64,000 bases of DNA from Phyllobacterium calauticae (GCF_019991125.1 NZ_JAGENB010000002.1:868001-932000), one strand, 5' to 3'. Shown: positions 18,676 through 27,795, numbered from the stretch's first letter. The notes: generated from the letters alone by a model not told the origin. Numbers and translations: made by a program.

Positions 18676-20016
18676 ATGCGTTTGAGTGTACTAGACAAAG
18701 CGTCACGGCGGCTGGCACTGAATGCCAGCATTCTCATGATTGCCGGTTTGGCTGCAGGCTGCAGCTCCGGAGTATCGCGCTTTACCAGTGCTGACTTCAG
18801 CTCCGGCTATAGCGACAACCAGCGTGCGATCATTCAACCGCAGAATGCGGGTGCAAGGGGTTACACGCCTCCAGTCGATGCAAGCTATACGGCGTCGGTC
18901 AACCGCAATGCGGTTCCAGCCGCGGGCGGTGTCCAGCGCGGTGCCTTGCCGCCGGTTGGCGCGGTCAGCGCCTCGACACTGCCGCCGGTCTCCTCGCAGC
19001 CGGCACGTCAGCTCGCCAACACCGCGCCCGTCCGCCAACAGGTGGCGTCGGTCCAGCCCATGGGCAATGTGCAGGCTCCGCCGCTTGCCGCGCCAGCCGG
19101 AACGCTGAAGACACCGGACGGCCGCGAAGCGCGCATGCCGACCAAGCCGGCGACGCCGGGACAGGCATCCGCCAATACGGCAGCCATTCTTCCGCAGGCC
19201 CCGCAGGTCAAGGACCGGAACGGCGCGGCAACGACGACGGCAAACAATACGACGCCACCCAGCCATTCCGGCTCCTATACGGTTCAGGGCGGCGACACGC
19301 TGCATGCCATTGCCCGCAAGACGGGCACCAATGTCGAGGCCATCAAGCAGGCCAACAACATGAAAGAGGGCACCGTTCGGGTCGGCCAGTCGCTGGTCAT
19401 TCCGGCGTCGAGTGCCTCGCTGGCGCAGAATGTCGCCAACAACATGAAGTCGAAGGGTTCCGTCGATCAGGTGAAGACCGCCGCGACGCCGCCAGTCGAA
19501 CAGCCAAAGGTTGTTGCAAGCACGGCACCGACTGCAGCGATTGCTGTGCCGCAGGCTGACAGCCAGGCAAAGCCTTACACGCCGCCGCAGGCGAGCGAAA
19601 AGGTGATCGACGATGCGGAGAAGGATGTTGCATCGGCACCGTCCGCCACCGGTGCGTCGCAGATGCGCTGGCCGGTTCGCGGCCGCGTTGTCGCCAATTA
19701 CGGCAAGGGTAATGACGGTATCGACATTTCGGTTCCCGAGGGCACGCCGATCAAGGCCGCTGAAAACGGCGTGGTCATCTACTCCGGCGATGGCCTGAAG
19801 GAGTTCGGCAACACCGTTCTCGTGCGCCACGACAATGGTCTGGTCACGGTTTACGGCAATGCGAGCAAGCTGAACGTGCAGCGCGGCCAGAAGGTGAAGC
19901 GCGGTGAGGAACTTGGCCGGTCGGGCATGACAGGCAATGCGACATCGCCAAAGCTGCACTTCGAGGTGCGCAAGAACTCGACACCGGTCGATCCGTCGAA
20001 GTATCTGGAATCCTGA
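18676..20016 (+). CDS. nlpD: NlpD-like lipoprotein with LysM and degenerate LytM/M23 domain
   Basis: A 446-residue lipoprotein (lipobox LAAGC near residue 30). A Pro/Ala/Gln-rich linker leads to one LysM domain at about 199-245 (GSYTVQGGDTLHAIARKTG), a second linker, and a C-terminal LytM/M23 domain at about 330-440. The metal ligands of active M23 enzymes look absent: the first motif reads GNDGIDIS (no His) and the YAH position is YGN, although LHFEVRK remains. That pattern is known from E. coli NlpD and EnvC, which activate amidases instead of cutting peptidoglycan. Location after surE-pcm matches enterobacterial nlpD. The symbol is by synteny and domain order. Confidence 0.82.
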   Translation: MRLSVLDKASRRLALNASILMIAGLAAGCSSGVSRFTSADFSSGYSDNQRAIIQPQNAGARGYTPPVDASYTASVNRNAVPAAGGVQRGALPPVGAVSASTLPPVSSQPARQLANTAPVRQQVASVQPMGNVQAPPLAAPAGTLKTPDGREARMPTKPATPGQASANTAAILPQAPQVKDRNGAATTTANNTTPPSHSGSYTVQGGDTLHAIARKTGTNVEAIKQANNMKEGTVRVGQSLVIPASSASLAQNVANNMKSKGSVDQVKTAATPPVEQPKVVASTAPTAAIAVPQADSQAKPYTPPQASEKVIDDAEKDVASAPSATGASQMRWPVRGRVVANYGKGNDGIDISVPEGTPIKAAENGVVIYSGDGLKEFGNTVLVRHDNGLVTVYGNASKLNVQRGQKVKRGEELGRSGMTGNATSPKLHFEVRKNSTPVDPSKYLES

Positions 20017-20034
20017 TCAGATCAGGTTCAAATC

Positions 20035-20066
20035 AAAAGGCCCGTGCAGTGATGCGCGGGCCTTTT
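20035..20066. terminator. Shared bidirectional terminator, nlpD-like gene and DUF815 gene
   Basis: A 14-bp stem (20035-20048 with 20053-20066, one G-T pair) has A-rich and T-rich flanks, so it reads as an intrinsic terminator on both strands. It lies between two converging stops at 20016 and 20073. Confidence 0.9.
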
Positions 20067-20072
20067 TGCTTG

Positions 20073-20936
20073 TCAGAGCTTCTTGCCGAGCCGTCCGGCC
20101 AGGTCCTGCGTGAACTGCCAGGCAACGCGGCCGGAGCGTGAGCCGCGGGTGGTCGACCATTCCAGCGCTTCCGCATGCAGCTGCTCCTTCTGCATCGGCA
20201 GATCGAAATGCGCGGCATAGCCGTCGATCATCGAGAGATAGTCGTCCTGGCTGCATTTGTGGAACCCCAGCCACAGGCCGAAGCGATCCGACAGGGACAC
20301 TTTTTCCTCAACGGCTTCGGACGGATTGATGGCCGTCGAGCGCTCGTTCTCGATCATGTCGCGCGGCAACAGATGCCGGCGGTTCGAGGTGGCGTAGAAG
20401 ATGACGTTGTCGGGACGGCCTTCGACGCCGCCTTCCAGCGCGGCCTTCAAGGACTTGTAGGACGTATCGTCATGGTCGAAGGAAAGATCGTCGCAGAACA
20501 GGATGAAACGATATTTCGTGTCTTTGATGGCCGCCATCAGGGAGGGGAGGCTGTCGATGTCCTCGCGATGGATCTCAACCAGCTTGAGCGTACCGGTATC
20601 GTCAGGCGCGGCAATGTTGACGGAGGCGTGGACGGCCTTCACCAGGGACGACTTGCCCATGCCGCGCGCGCCCCACAGAAGCACGTTGTTGGCCTGCAAT
20701 CCGTCGGCAAAGCGCTTGGTGTTGTCGAAAAGAATATCGCGGACGCGATCGACCCCGCGAATGAGCGAAATATCGACCCGATTGACCTTTCTGACGGGGT
20801 CGAAGGCAAGCTTGTCCGGGTTCCAGACAAAGCAATCCGCCGCGTCGAGATCGACGGGTTGCGGTTTTGGCGGTGCCATGCGCTCCAGCACTGCAATCAG
20901 ACGGTCAAGTTTATCTGTCAGCAATTCCTCGGACAT
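20073..20936 (-). CDS. DUF815 AAA+-type ATPase
   Basis: A 287-residue P-loop ATPase of the DUF815 family. Walker A is WGARGMGKSSLVKAVH (about residue 90), and the Walker B-like segment is FILFCDDLSFD. The conserved ATSNRRHLLP and SLSDRFGLWLGFHKCSQDDYL segments act as sensor-type motifs. Its function in bacteria is not established. It is divergent from yajC. The ATG at 20936 was chosen over an in-frame TTG three codons upstream. Confidence 0.88.
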   Translation of the reverse strand: MSEELLTDKLDRLIAVLERMAPPKPQPVDLDAADCFVWNPDKLAFDPVRKVNRVDISLIRGVDRVRDILFDNTKRFADGLQANNVLLWGARGMGKSSLVKAVHASVNIAAPDDTGTLKLVEIHREDIDSLPSLMAAIKDTKYRFILFCDDLSFDHDDTSYKSLKAALEGGVEGRPDNVIFYATSNRRHLLPRDMIENERSTAINPSEAVEEKVSLSDRFGLWLGFHKCSQDDYLSMIDGYAAHFDLPMQKEQLHAEALEWSTTRGSRSGRVAWQFTQDLAGRLGKKL

Positions 20937-21099
20937 TCTTATCAAGCCTTTGTTTTTTCTGCGTTCAAGCCACTATCATGTTGATGGGAAATCGAAAAGC
21001 GCGGTACGGGATTTTGCACGGTTGCTTTTCCCATTCCAAACATTGTATTGCGCAGGCTCTATAAACTTTCAAACACGTATTACTCTGGAGATTGTCTCT

Positions 21100-21438
21100 A
21101 TGTTCGTAACTCCCGCATATGCACAGACAACAGGTATCGGTGGTGCGCCGGAAATGCTGATGAGCATCCTGCCATTCATCCTGATTTTCGTGATCATGTA
21201 CTTCCTGATCATCCGCCCGCAGCGCACGCAGATGAAGAAGCGCGAAGAGCAGCTCAAGAACATCCGTCGCGGTGATACGATCATCACCGGCGGTTTCGTT
21301 GCCAAGGTGACGAAGGTGTTCGATGACAGCGGTGAACTCGAGGTCGAAATCGGCGAGGGCGTCAAGGCCCGCGTCATCCGCGCATTGGTGTCCGACGTGC
21401 GCATCAAAGGTGAACCGGTTGCCGATAACAAGAAATAA
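21100..21438 (+). CDS. yajC: Preprotein translocase accessory subunit YajC
   Basis: A 112-residue protein with one transmembrane helix (LMSILPFILIFVIMYFLIIRP), then the conserved QRTQMKKREEQLKNIRRGDTIITGGFVAKV. YajC associates with SecDF in the Sec holotranslocon. GGAG lies eight bases before the ATG. A hairpin at 21448-21472 lies between it and secDF. Confidence 0.95.
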   Translation: MFVTPAYAQTTGIGGAPEMLMSILPFILIFVIMYFLIIRPQRTQMKKREEQLKNIRRGDTIITGGFVAKVTKVFDDSGELEVEIGEGVKARVIRALVSDVRIKGEPVADNKK

Positions 21439-21447
21439 GTCATAGTG

Positions 21448-21472
21448 ACAGGGCGGCATCAGGCCGCCCTGT
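21448..21472 (+). terminator. Hairpin between yajC and secDF
   Basis: A perfect 10-bp stem (21448-21457 with 21463-21472, GGGCGGC core) has a 5-nt loop and only a weak T-tract (TGATTCTT). It could attenuate transcription into secDF or stabilise the yajC mRNA end. Confidence 0.55.
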
Positions 21473-21494
21473 TGATTCTTGAGGTCGGGACTGC

Positions 21495-23756
21495 ATGCTC
21501 TATTTTAGCCGCTGGAAGACACTTCTCATCTGGGCCGTTGTTCTGGTCGGCGTGATCCTGGCTCTGCCAAATCTCTTTACCCCCATCCAGTTGGCGAACC
21601 TGCCCAACTGGCTGCCGAAGAAGCAGCTTGCCCTCGGACTGGATCTGGAAGGCGGCTCGCGCATCCGGCTGCAGGTCGACAAGGACAAGCTGGCGCAGAC
21701 CGGCGCGGCCATCGAGGTGATGAACCGCCGTCTCAGCGAGCTCGGCTACACCAATCCGAATGTGGAAAGCCAGAGAAGCGGGCGTGTGCTGGTCGAGGTT
21801 TCGGGTCTGTATGACTCGCAGCTGCTCAAGGATATTCTGAGCCTGACCGGCCAGCTGAGCTTCCGCATGATCGATACCTCCGTGCCGGTGCAGCAGGCGA
21901 TCGACGGCACGCCGCCGGAAGGCTCCGACGTTGTCTATTCCTTTGACGATCCGCCCGTGGCCTACCTCGTCAAGAAGGAGGCCATCGTCACCAACCAGAA
22001 TTTCGTCGGGGCGCAGGCGGGTGTCGATACGGCCACCCAGCAGCCCGTCATCACCTTCAAGCTGGACAGCGCGGGCGCGGACCGGTTCTCCCGGGCGACC
22101 AAGGAAAACATCGGAAAGTCCTTTGCCATCGTGCTTGACGATCAGGTGCTGTCGGCACCGGTGATCAGCGAAGCCATTCCCGGCGATACGGGCCAGATCA
22201 CCGGTAATTTCGACCTGTCCGGCGCCAGCAACCTTGCCATCGTCATGCGTGCCGGCGCATTGCCAGCACCTGTCACCGTGATTGAAGAACGTTCTGTCGG
22301 TACCGATCTAGGCGCCGCTGCCGTGTCTGCAGGCAAGATCGCCGCGCTCATCGGCGCCGGTCTCGTCATCCTGTTCATGCTGCTGACCTACGGCCTGCTG
22401 GGCGTGATTGCGAGTATCGCGCTTGTTGTCAACATCGTCCTGATCCTGGCGGTTCTGACCGTGTTCGACGTACCGCTCAGCCTTGCCGGCGTTGCCGGTA
22501 TCGTCCTGACCATCGGCATGGCGGTGGACTCCAACGTTCTGATCTACGAGCGCATTCGCGAAGATCGGCGCGCCGGCTTTTCGGTCATCCAGGCCATCGA
22601 CTCCGGGTTTGCCCGGGCGCAGGCCACGATCGTCGATGCCAATGTGACAACGCTGATCGCCGCGCTCGTCCTGTTCATCCTGGGTACCGGGCCCGTGCAT
22701 GGCTTCGCCGTGACCGTCACCATCGGTATTGTCACCACGCTGTTCACCACATTCACGCTGACGCGCTGGATGGTGTCCGCCTGGGTGCAGTGGTCGAAGC
22801 CCAAGGAAGTGCCGCGTGCACCGCTGAAGCTCATTCCCAACAACACCAGGATTCCGTTCATGCGGCTGCGGGGGCTGACGCTGGGTTTCTCCGCGTTGTC
22901 GAGCGTTGCCGTCATCGTGCTGTTCCTTGTCGTCGGCATGAATTTCGGCATCGATTTCAAGGGCGGCACCATGGTTGAGATCGCCTCCAATGAAGGGCCC
23001 ATCGATCTGGACGATGTCTATAGCCGGCTGGATGACCTGAACATCGGCGATGTGAAGATCGAACCGTTCAAATCGGACAGCCGGGCGCTGATTACGGTCG
23101 GCAGCCAGCGCGAGGGCGAAAACGCCGAGCAGACCGTCGGTGTCAAAATCCGCGGCGAGCTTGATCAGGATTATGAATTCCGCCGGGTGGATGTCATTGG
23201 CCCGACCGTATCGGGCGAGCTTGCCAAGGCCGGCGGACTGGCGGTCGCGCTCTCCCTGGTGGCGATCTTCGCCTATGTCTGGTTCCGCTTCGAATGGCAC
23301 TTTGCCCTTGGCGCAATCATTGCGACCATTCATGACGTGGTGCTGCTGCTGGGCATGTTCATTGTCTTCCAGATGGAGTTCAATCTGTGGAGCATTGCGG
23401 CGCTTCTGGCCATTGTCGGTTATTCACTCAACGATACGGTGGTGATTTACGACCGCGTCCGGGAAAACCTGCGGCGGCATGGCAACAGCGTTTCGCTGTC
23501 GGCGGTTCTCGATGCCTCGATCAACCAGACATTGTCGCGCACCATCCTGACCTCGCTGGCCACCTTCCTCGCGCTGGTCGTGCTCTATGCCTATGGCGGC
23601 GATGATGTCCGCTCCTTTGCGCTGACCATCGCGGTCGGCATTGTCGTTGCGACCTATTCGTCGATCTTCGTTGCTGGACCCTTGCTGATGCTGTTCGGGC
23701 TCAAGGGGCGCGATGTGATCGATGATGCTCATCCCGCCAGGCAGGGCGGGGCATAA
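21495..23756 (+). CDS. secDF: Fused protein translocase subunit SecDF
   Basis: A 753-residue natural SecD-SecF fusion with 12 predicted membrane helices. SecD half: LGLDLEGGSRIRLQVD near residue 50 and the TM motif AVDSNVLIYERIREDRRAG. SecF half: GIDFKGGTMVEI near residue 485 and YSLNDTVVIYDRVREN. SecDF uses the proton motive force to pull substrates out of SecYEG. It follows yajC in the usual order. Start ATG 21495 is preceded by GAGGTCGGGA. Confidence 0.95.
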   Translation: MLYFSRWKTLLIWAVVLVGVILALPNLFTPIQLANLPNWLPKKQLALGLDLEGGSRIRLQVDKDKLAQTGAAIEVMNRRLSELGYTNPNVESQRSGRVLVEVSGLYDSQLLKDILSLTGQLSFRMIDTSVPVQQAIDGTPPEGSDVVYSFDDPPVAYLVKKEAIVTNQNFVGAQAGVDTATQQPVITFKLDSAGADRFSRATKENIGKSFAIVLDDQVLSAPVISEAIPGDTGQITGNFDLSGASNLAIVMRAGALPAPVTVIEERSVGTDLGAAAVSAGKIAALIGAGLVILFMLLTYGLLGVIASIALVVNIVLILAVLTVFDVPLSLAGVAGIVLTIGMAVDSNVLIYERIREDRRAGFSVIQAIDSGFARAQATIVDANVTTLIAALVLFILGTGPVHGFAVTVTIGIVTTLFTTFTLTRWMVSAWVQWSKPKEVPRAPLKLIPNNTRIPFMRLRGLTLGFSALSSVAVIVLFLVVGMNFGIDFKGGTMVEIASNEGPIDLDDVYSRLDDLNIGDVKIEPFKSDSRALITVGSQREGENAEQTVGVKIRGELDQDYEFRRVDVIGPTVSGELAKAGGLAVALSLVAIFAYVWFRFEWHFALGAIIATIHDVVLLLGMFIVFQMEFNLWSIAALLAIVGYSLNDTVVIYDRVRENLRRHGNSVSLSAVLDASINQTLSRTILTSLATFLALVVLYAYGGDDVRSFALTIAVGIVVATYSSIFVAGPLLMLFGLKGRDVIDDAHPARQGGA

Positions 23757-23760
23757 CGCC

Positions 23761-24150
23761 GTGGCCAAGGGGATAGAAATCCGCGACGCGCATTTTCCGG
23801 GCCGTGCACCCATTGACGCCTATGGCAATGGCGGGTTCCGGTTTGCCGACATGTCGCATCGCGGGTCCATCCTGTGCCTGCCATCGGGTATCCATGGCTG
23901 GGCGCCGAAGATCGAGACCGCGCTGACGGCGGAGGATCTGGCGCTTGTGCTCGAGCAGGCGGCCGATATCGAGATTCTGCTGGTGGGAACGGGCACCGAA
24001 TTGCGCCGTCTGCCGCAGGCCCTGCGTGACGTGCTGCGCGAGCATCGCATTTCCTCCGATCCCATGAGCACCGGCGCGGCCGTGCGCACCTATAATGTTC
24101 TGCTGGCGGAAGACCGCGCCGTCGCTGCGGCACTGATTGCAGTGGATTAA
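23761..24150 (+). CDS. Mth938-like domain protein (DUF498)
   Basis: A 129-residue protein of the Mth938/NDUFAF3 fold family, recognised by FRFADMSHRGSILCLPSGIHGW and the C-terminal DPMSTGAAVRTYNVLLAEDRAVAAALIAV. The mitochondrial relative NDUFAF3 is a complex I assembly factor. A GTG at 23761, four bases after the secDF stop, gives the N-terminus AKGIEIRDAHFPGRAPID, which fits the family better than the overlapping ATG at 23722. The next gene is an NDUFAF6-like protein. Confidence 0.82.
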   Translation: MAKGIEIRDAHFPGRAPIDAYGNGGFRFADMSHRGSILCLPSGIHGWAPKIETALTAEDLALVLEQAADIEILLVGTGTELRRLPQALRDVLREHRISSDPMSTGAAVRTYNVLLAEDRAVAAALIAVD

Positions 24151-24177
24151 ACCGGCGGTTCTCTGTATCTCAGCCCC

Positions 24178-25014
24178 ATGAACGCGAACCAGACCCACTG
24201 CCTGCAATTGCTGCGCGATGCCGATCCCGACCGCTACCTCTCGGTGCTTTATGCGCCGGAGGACAAACGGGGTGCCTTGGCCGCCCTTTACGCCTTCAAT
24301 GTCGAGATCGCCCGCATCCGTGACCTGATCCACGATCCGCTGCCGGGCGAGGTGCGTCTGCAGTGGTGGCGTGACCTGATCAACGGTACCGAGCATGGCG
24401 AGGCCGTCGGCAATCCGGTGGCGGCGGCCCTGCTGGAGGCGATCAAGGCCCATAATCTGCCGCGCGCCGCCTTCGACAATTACTGTGAAGCCCGCATTTT
24501 CGATCTCTATGACGATCCCATGCCCAGCCGCAACGATCTTGAGGGCTATTGCGGCGAGACGGCCTCGGCCTTGATCCAGCTTGCCTCTCTTGTGCTGGAT
24601 GCGGAAAAGGCGCCCGCCCATGCGGATATAGCGGGCCATGCGGGGGTTGCCCAGGCCATTACCGGCCTTCTGCGTCTCCTGCCGCTGCACCGCCGGCGCG
24701 GACAGGTCTATATCCCGGCCGACATCCTGTCCGCCGTCGGCTGCAGTGCCGAAACAGTGCTTGAGGGCGCCGACAAGGACGCGGTCAAGCGCGCCATCGA
24801 TGCGATGACGGCGCTGGCGGAAGATCATCTCGGGAAATATGAAGCCGGCGCAAAATCGCTCCCCGCCGCTTTGCGTCCGGCCTATCTGCCGGTAAGCCTG
24901 ACCAGAACCTATCTGAAGGGGATCAGGGCCAGTGGCGCTGCCGCAGCCGATGAAACAGCGGTAATTTCACCGTTGAAGCGCCAGTGGGTGATGCTCAGGG
25001 CGTCGATGCGCTAG
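24178..25014 (+). CDS. Squalene/phytoene-synthase-fold protein, NDUFAF6-like
   Basis: A 278-residue protein usually annotated as phytoene/squalene synthase. The aspartate-rich DxxxD substrate-binding motif of true prenyl synthases is not intact: the equivalent region reads ALYAFNVEIARIRDLIHDP (residues 36-54), followed by RLQWWRDLI. This matches the mitochondrial complex I assembly factor NDUFAF6 better than CrtB or HpnC/D. No carotenoid or hopanoid gene is nearby, while the preceding gene is an NDUFAF3-type protein. A role in assembly of NADH dehydrogenase is inferred, not shown. It converges on trmFO across a palindromic repeat. Confidence 0.75.
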   Translation: MNANQTHCLQLLRDADPDRYLSVLYAPEDKRGALAALYAFNVEIARIRDLIHDPLPGEVRLQWWRDLINGTEHGEAVGNPVAAALLEAIKAHNLPRAAFDNYCEARIFDLYDDPMPSRNDLEGYCGETASALIQLASLVLDAEKAPAHADIAGHAGVAQAITGLLRLLPLHRRRGQVYIPADILSAVGCSAETVLEGADKDAVKRAIDAMTALAEDHLGKYEAGAKSLPAALRPAYLPVSLTRTYLKGIRASGAAAADETAVISPLKRQWVMLRASMR

Positions 25015-25035
25015 CCTTGGATGGCATTAGCGTGG

Positions 25036-25120
25036 TGCGTGGTTCGACAAGCTCACCATGAGGGAATCCGGTGCATTGCAAAATGCAACATCCCTCATGG
25101 TGAGCTTGTCGAACCACGCA
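25036..25120. repeat. Palindromic repeat, copy 1
   Basis: Perfect 30-bp inverted arms (25036-25065 and 25091-25120; core GTTCGACAAGCTCACCATGA) flank a 25-nt spacer. The spacer contains its own inner stem, TGCATT at 25072-25077 with AATGCA at 25082-25087. The same arm recurs at 60870-60959 and 61319-61438. It lies between convergent genes. Confidence 0.93.
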
Positions 25121-25148
25121 CACCATAGAATGCAACAAGCTGCGCTCG

Positions 25149-26558
25149 TTACTCCGCAGCCTCGGCCACCGCAGGCAGGCCCAGCCATGCCCGGCAATCC
25201 GCAAGTGCACGAGCGCTCATGGCCCGTTTCTTGGCGTTGGTCTTTTCCTTGCCGCGCAGCCGTTTGCCTTCCGACTTCGGCGCCTCAATCGGCGGGAACA
25301 GGCCGAAATTGACATTCATCGGCTGGAAGGAGCGCTTGCCGGGTTCTTCATCACTGACGATGTGACCGCCGGTGATGTGTCCGAGCAGCGCGCCAAAGGC
25401 CGTGGTGAGCGGCGGCGGTGTCAAAACATGTCCGAGACGCTCGGCGGCGGCGAACCGCCCGGCAAGCAGGCCGATGGCCGCCGATTCCACATAGCCTTCA
25501 CAACCGGTGATCTGCCCGGCAAAGCGCAGGCCCGGGCGGGATTTCAGCTGCAGCGTCGGGTCGAGCAGGATGGGCGAATTCAGGTATGTATTGCGGTGCA
25601 GGCCGCCCAGCCGCGCGAATTCCGCATTCTCGAGGCCGGGGATCATCCGGAAAATCTCGGTCTGCGCCCCGTATTTCAGCTTCGTCTGGAAGCCGACCAT
25701 GTTGTAGAGCGTGCCGAGCGCATTGTCCTGCCGCAGCTGCACGACGGCATAGGCCTTGACCGTGGGGTTGTGCTCATTGGTCAGGCCCATCGGCTTCATC
25801 GGGCCGTGGCGCAGGGTTTCGACGCCGCGTTCGGCCATGACTTCGATGGGCAGGCAGCCGTCGAAATAGGGCGTGCCTTCCCATTGCTTGAATTCCGTCT
25901 TGTCGCCGGCAATCAGCGCCTGCACGAAAGCCTCATACTGCTCCCTGGTCATGGGGCAGTTGATATAATCCTTGCCGGTGCCGCCGGGGCCAACCTTGTC
26001 GTAGCGCGACTGGAACCAGCAGGTGTTCATGTCGATGCTGTCGAAATGCACGATGGGTGCAATGGCATCGAAAAAGGCGAGGGCATCGGCGCCGGTCTGC
26101 CTGCCGATGGCTTCGGCCAGCGACGGTGCCGTCAATGGCCCGGTGGCGATGATGACCTTGTCCCAATCTTCAGGGGGCAGGCCGGTGATCTCTTCGCGCT
26201 CGATGGTGATCAGCGGGTGCGCTTCCAGCCTGGCCGTCACAGCCTGGGCAAAACCATCGCGGTCCACGGCGAGCGCGCCGCCTGCTGGAACCTGATGTGA
26301 ATCGGCCGAGGCCATGATCAGCGAATTGGCGAGGCGCATCTCCGCATGCAGCACGCCGACGGCATTGGTTTGCGCATCATCGGAGCGGAAGGAATTGGAG
26401 CAGACGAGCTCGGCGAGATCCTGCGTCTTGTGCGCGTCCGTGCCGCGAACGGGACGCATCTCGTGCAGGATGACGGGAATGCCTGCTTCGGCGAGTTGCC
26501 ATGCAGCTTCGGAACCGGCGAGACCGCCGCCAATGATATGTACGGGTGTGTTTGACAT
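25149..26558 (-). CDS. trmFO: Methylenetetrahydrofolate-tRNA-(uracil-5-)-methyltransferase
   Basis: A 469-residue FAD- and folate-dependent tRNA methyltransferase making ribothymidine at position 54. The N-terminal dinucleotide-binding motif is [16 protein letters not shown]. Other TrmFO hallmarks include [29 protein letters not shown] and [17 protein letters not shown]. The C-terminus is basic ([20 protein letters not shown]). ATG at 26558. It is convergent with the NDUFAF6-like gene. Confidence 0.96.
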   Translation of the reverse strand: MSNTPVHIIGGGLAGSEAAWQLAEAGIPVILHEMRPVRGTDAHKTQDLAELVCSNSFRSDDAQTNAVGVLHAEMRLANSLIMASADSHQVPAGGALAVDRDGFAQAVTARLEAHPLITIEREEITGLPPEDWDKVIIATGPLTAPSLAEAIGRQTGADALAFFDAIAPIVHFDSIDMNTCWFQSRYDKVGPGGTGKDYINCPMTREQYEAFVQALIAGDKTEFKQWEGTPYFDGCLPIEVMAERGVETLRHGPMKPMGLTNEHNPTVKAYAVVQLRQDNALGTLYNMVGFQTKLKYGAQTEIFRMIPGLENAEFARLGGLHRNTYLNSPILLDPTLQLKSRPGLRFAGQITGCEGYVESAAIGLLAGRFAAAERLGHVLTPPPLTTAFGALLGHITGGHIVSDEEPGKRSFQPMNVNFGLFPPIEAPKSEGKRLRGKEKTNAKKRAMSARALADCRAWLGLPAVAEAAE

Positions 26559-26601
26559 AGCACCCCAATAAACCGTTTGGCGTCCGGCTTCAATGGTGCA
26601 A

Positions 26602-26630
26602 AAGCCGCTGCGGATGATCCGCAGCGGCTT
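26602..26630 (-). terminator. Intrinsic terminator of the aldo/keto reductase gene
   Basis: A perfect 13-bp stem (26602-26614 with 26618-26630, AAGCCGCTGCGGA arm) has a 3-nt loop and is followed on the minus strand by TTTTGC. It lies 10 bp past the reductase stop and before trmFO. Confidence 0.85.
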
Positions 26631-26639
26631 GCCGGTGTG

Positions 26640-27584
26640 TCAGGCGCTGGCTTTGTCGAGTTCGGCGATGTCCGCCTTGTCGAGCGTCAGGGATGCCGCC
26701 TTGATCAGGCTTTCCAGTTGTTGCAGCGATGTGGCGCTGGCGATGGGGGCGGTGACGCCCTGGCGTGCGATAATCCAGGCCAGGGCAACCTCGGCCTGCT
26801 TGGCGCCATGTTTGGCCGCAACCGCGTCCAGCGCTTCCAGGATGCGGTAGCCGCGCGCATTGAGATAGGCTTTGACACCGCTGCCGCGCTGGCTCTGTCC
26901 AAGATCGGATTCGCTGCGGTATTTGCCGGAGAGAAACCCGCGCGCGAGGCTGAAATAGGTGATGACGCCGATGTCCTCGGCCATGCACAGGTCGCGCAGC
27001 GCGCCGTCATAGCCGGCGCGGTCATAGAGATTGTATTCCGGCTGGAGCACGTCATAGCGCGGCAGGCCATCCGCCTTGGCGGTGTCGAGCGCCGCGCGCA
27101 GCTGTTCCGCATCGAAATTGGACGCGCCGATGGATTTGACCTTGCCGGCTTTCAGCAGCTTGTCATAGGCGGCAAGCGATTCCGCGTGGGGTGTGGCCGG
27201 ATCTGGCCAATGGGAGAGGTAGAGGTCGATGGCGTCCACCTGCAGGCGTTTCAGCGATGCTTCGACGGCCTCGGCGATATTGGCGGCCTTGAGGTTCTTG
27301 CCCTTGCCCATGTCGCCGCCGACCTTGGTGATGATGATCATCCTGTCGCGCGTGCCGCGGAATTTCATCCACTCGCCGATGATGGTTTCCGATTCACCGC
27401 CGCTGTTTCCGGGCACCCAGCTTGAATAGACATTGGCCGTATCGACCGTGTTGAGGCCCGCATCGGCAAAGCGGTCAAGCAGGTCAAAGGAGGTTTTCTT
27501 GTCAGCGGTCCAGCCGAAGACGTTGCCGCCGAAAACCAGCGGAGCAATCGACAGGCCTGTGCGGCCAAGAGGGCGTTTTTGCAT
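26640..27584 (-). CDS. Aldo/keto reductase
   Basis: A 314-residue NADPH-dependent oxidoreductase with the AKR (beta/alpha)8 barrel. The catalytic tetrad can be placed: Asp and Tyr in DTANVYSSW, Lys in IIITKVGG, His in YLSHWPDP. The C-terminal cofactor segment is APIASATSLQQLESLIKA. The physiological substrate is unknown. GGGAG lies upstream of the ATG at 27584. The cuckoo-RNA hairpins lie upstream on the same strand, so read-through from the DUF1127 transcript is possible. Confidence 0.92.
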   Translation of the reverse strand: MQKRPLGRTGLSIAPLVFGGNVFGWTADKKTSFDLLDRFADAGLNTVDTANVYSSWVPGNSGGESETIIGEWMKFRGTRDRMIIITKVGGDMGKGKNLKAANIAEAVEASLKRLQVDAIDLYLSHWPDPATPHAESLAAYDKLLKAGKVKSIGASNFDAEQLRAALDTAKADGLPRYDVLQPEYNLYDRAGYDGALRDLCMAEDIGVITYFSLARGFLSGKYRSESDLGQSQRGSGVKAYLNARGYRILEALDAVAAKHGAKQAEVALAWIIARQGVTAPIASATSLQQLESLIKAASLTLDKADIAELDKASA

Positions 27585-27756
27585 GGTAAGTCTCCCGGGG
27601 AGGATGTGAAGGGGGACTCAGACTGTAGAACTCCAGGGTGCATGTTTCCAGCCCGGCTTTGACCCGAATGGTCGCAGGCATGGATCGCAACAGGAGGCGA
27701 TTTGAAAAGGGAGGCGGTGAGCAGATGTCTCGAACCGCATACCCCGGAAACAACAA

Positions 27757-27786
27757 CACCCACCGCGGGAGGAGGTGCGGTGGGTG
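27757..27786 (-). ncRNA. Cuckoo/CcsR-type hairpin RNA, third of three
   Basis: A perfect 10-bp stem (27757-27766 with 27777-27786) exposes a 10-nt loop that reads ACCTCCTCCC on the minus strand, which contains the anti-Shine-Dalgarno motif CCUCCUCCC. The transcript would continue into TTGTTGTTT. This is the hallmark of alphaproteobacterial cuckoo/CcsR RNAs. Confidence 0.72.
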
Positions 27787-27795
27787 CCGTTTTGT

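Noticed and set aside
24178..25014. Annotation as a carotenoid phytoene synthase
   Set aside because: Key Asp-rich motif is absent and no carotenoid or hopanoid genes are nearby.
25036..25120. CRISPR or insertion-sequence end
   Set aside because: Only single inverted pairs, no spacer series, no transposase nearby.
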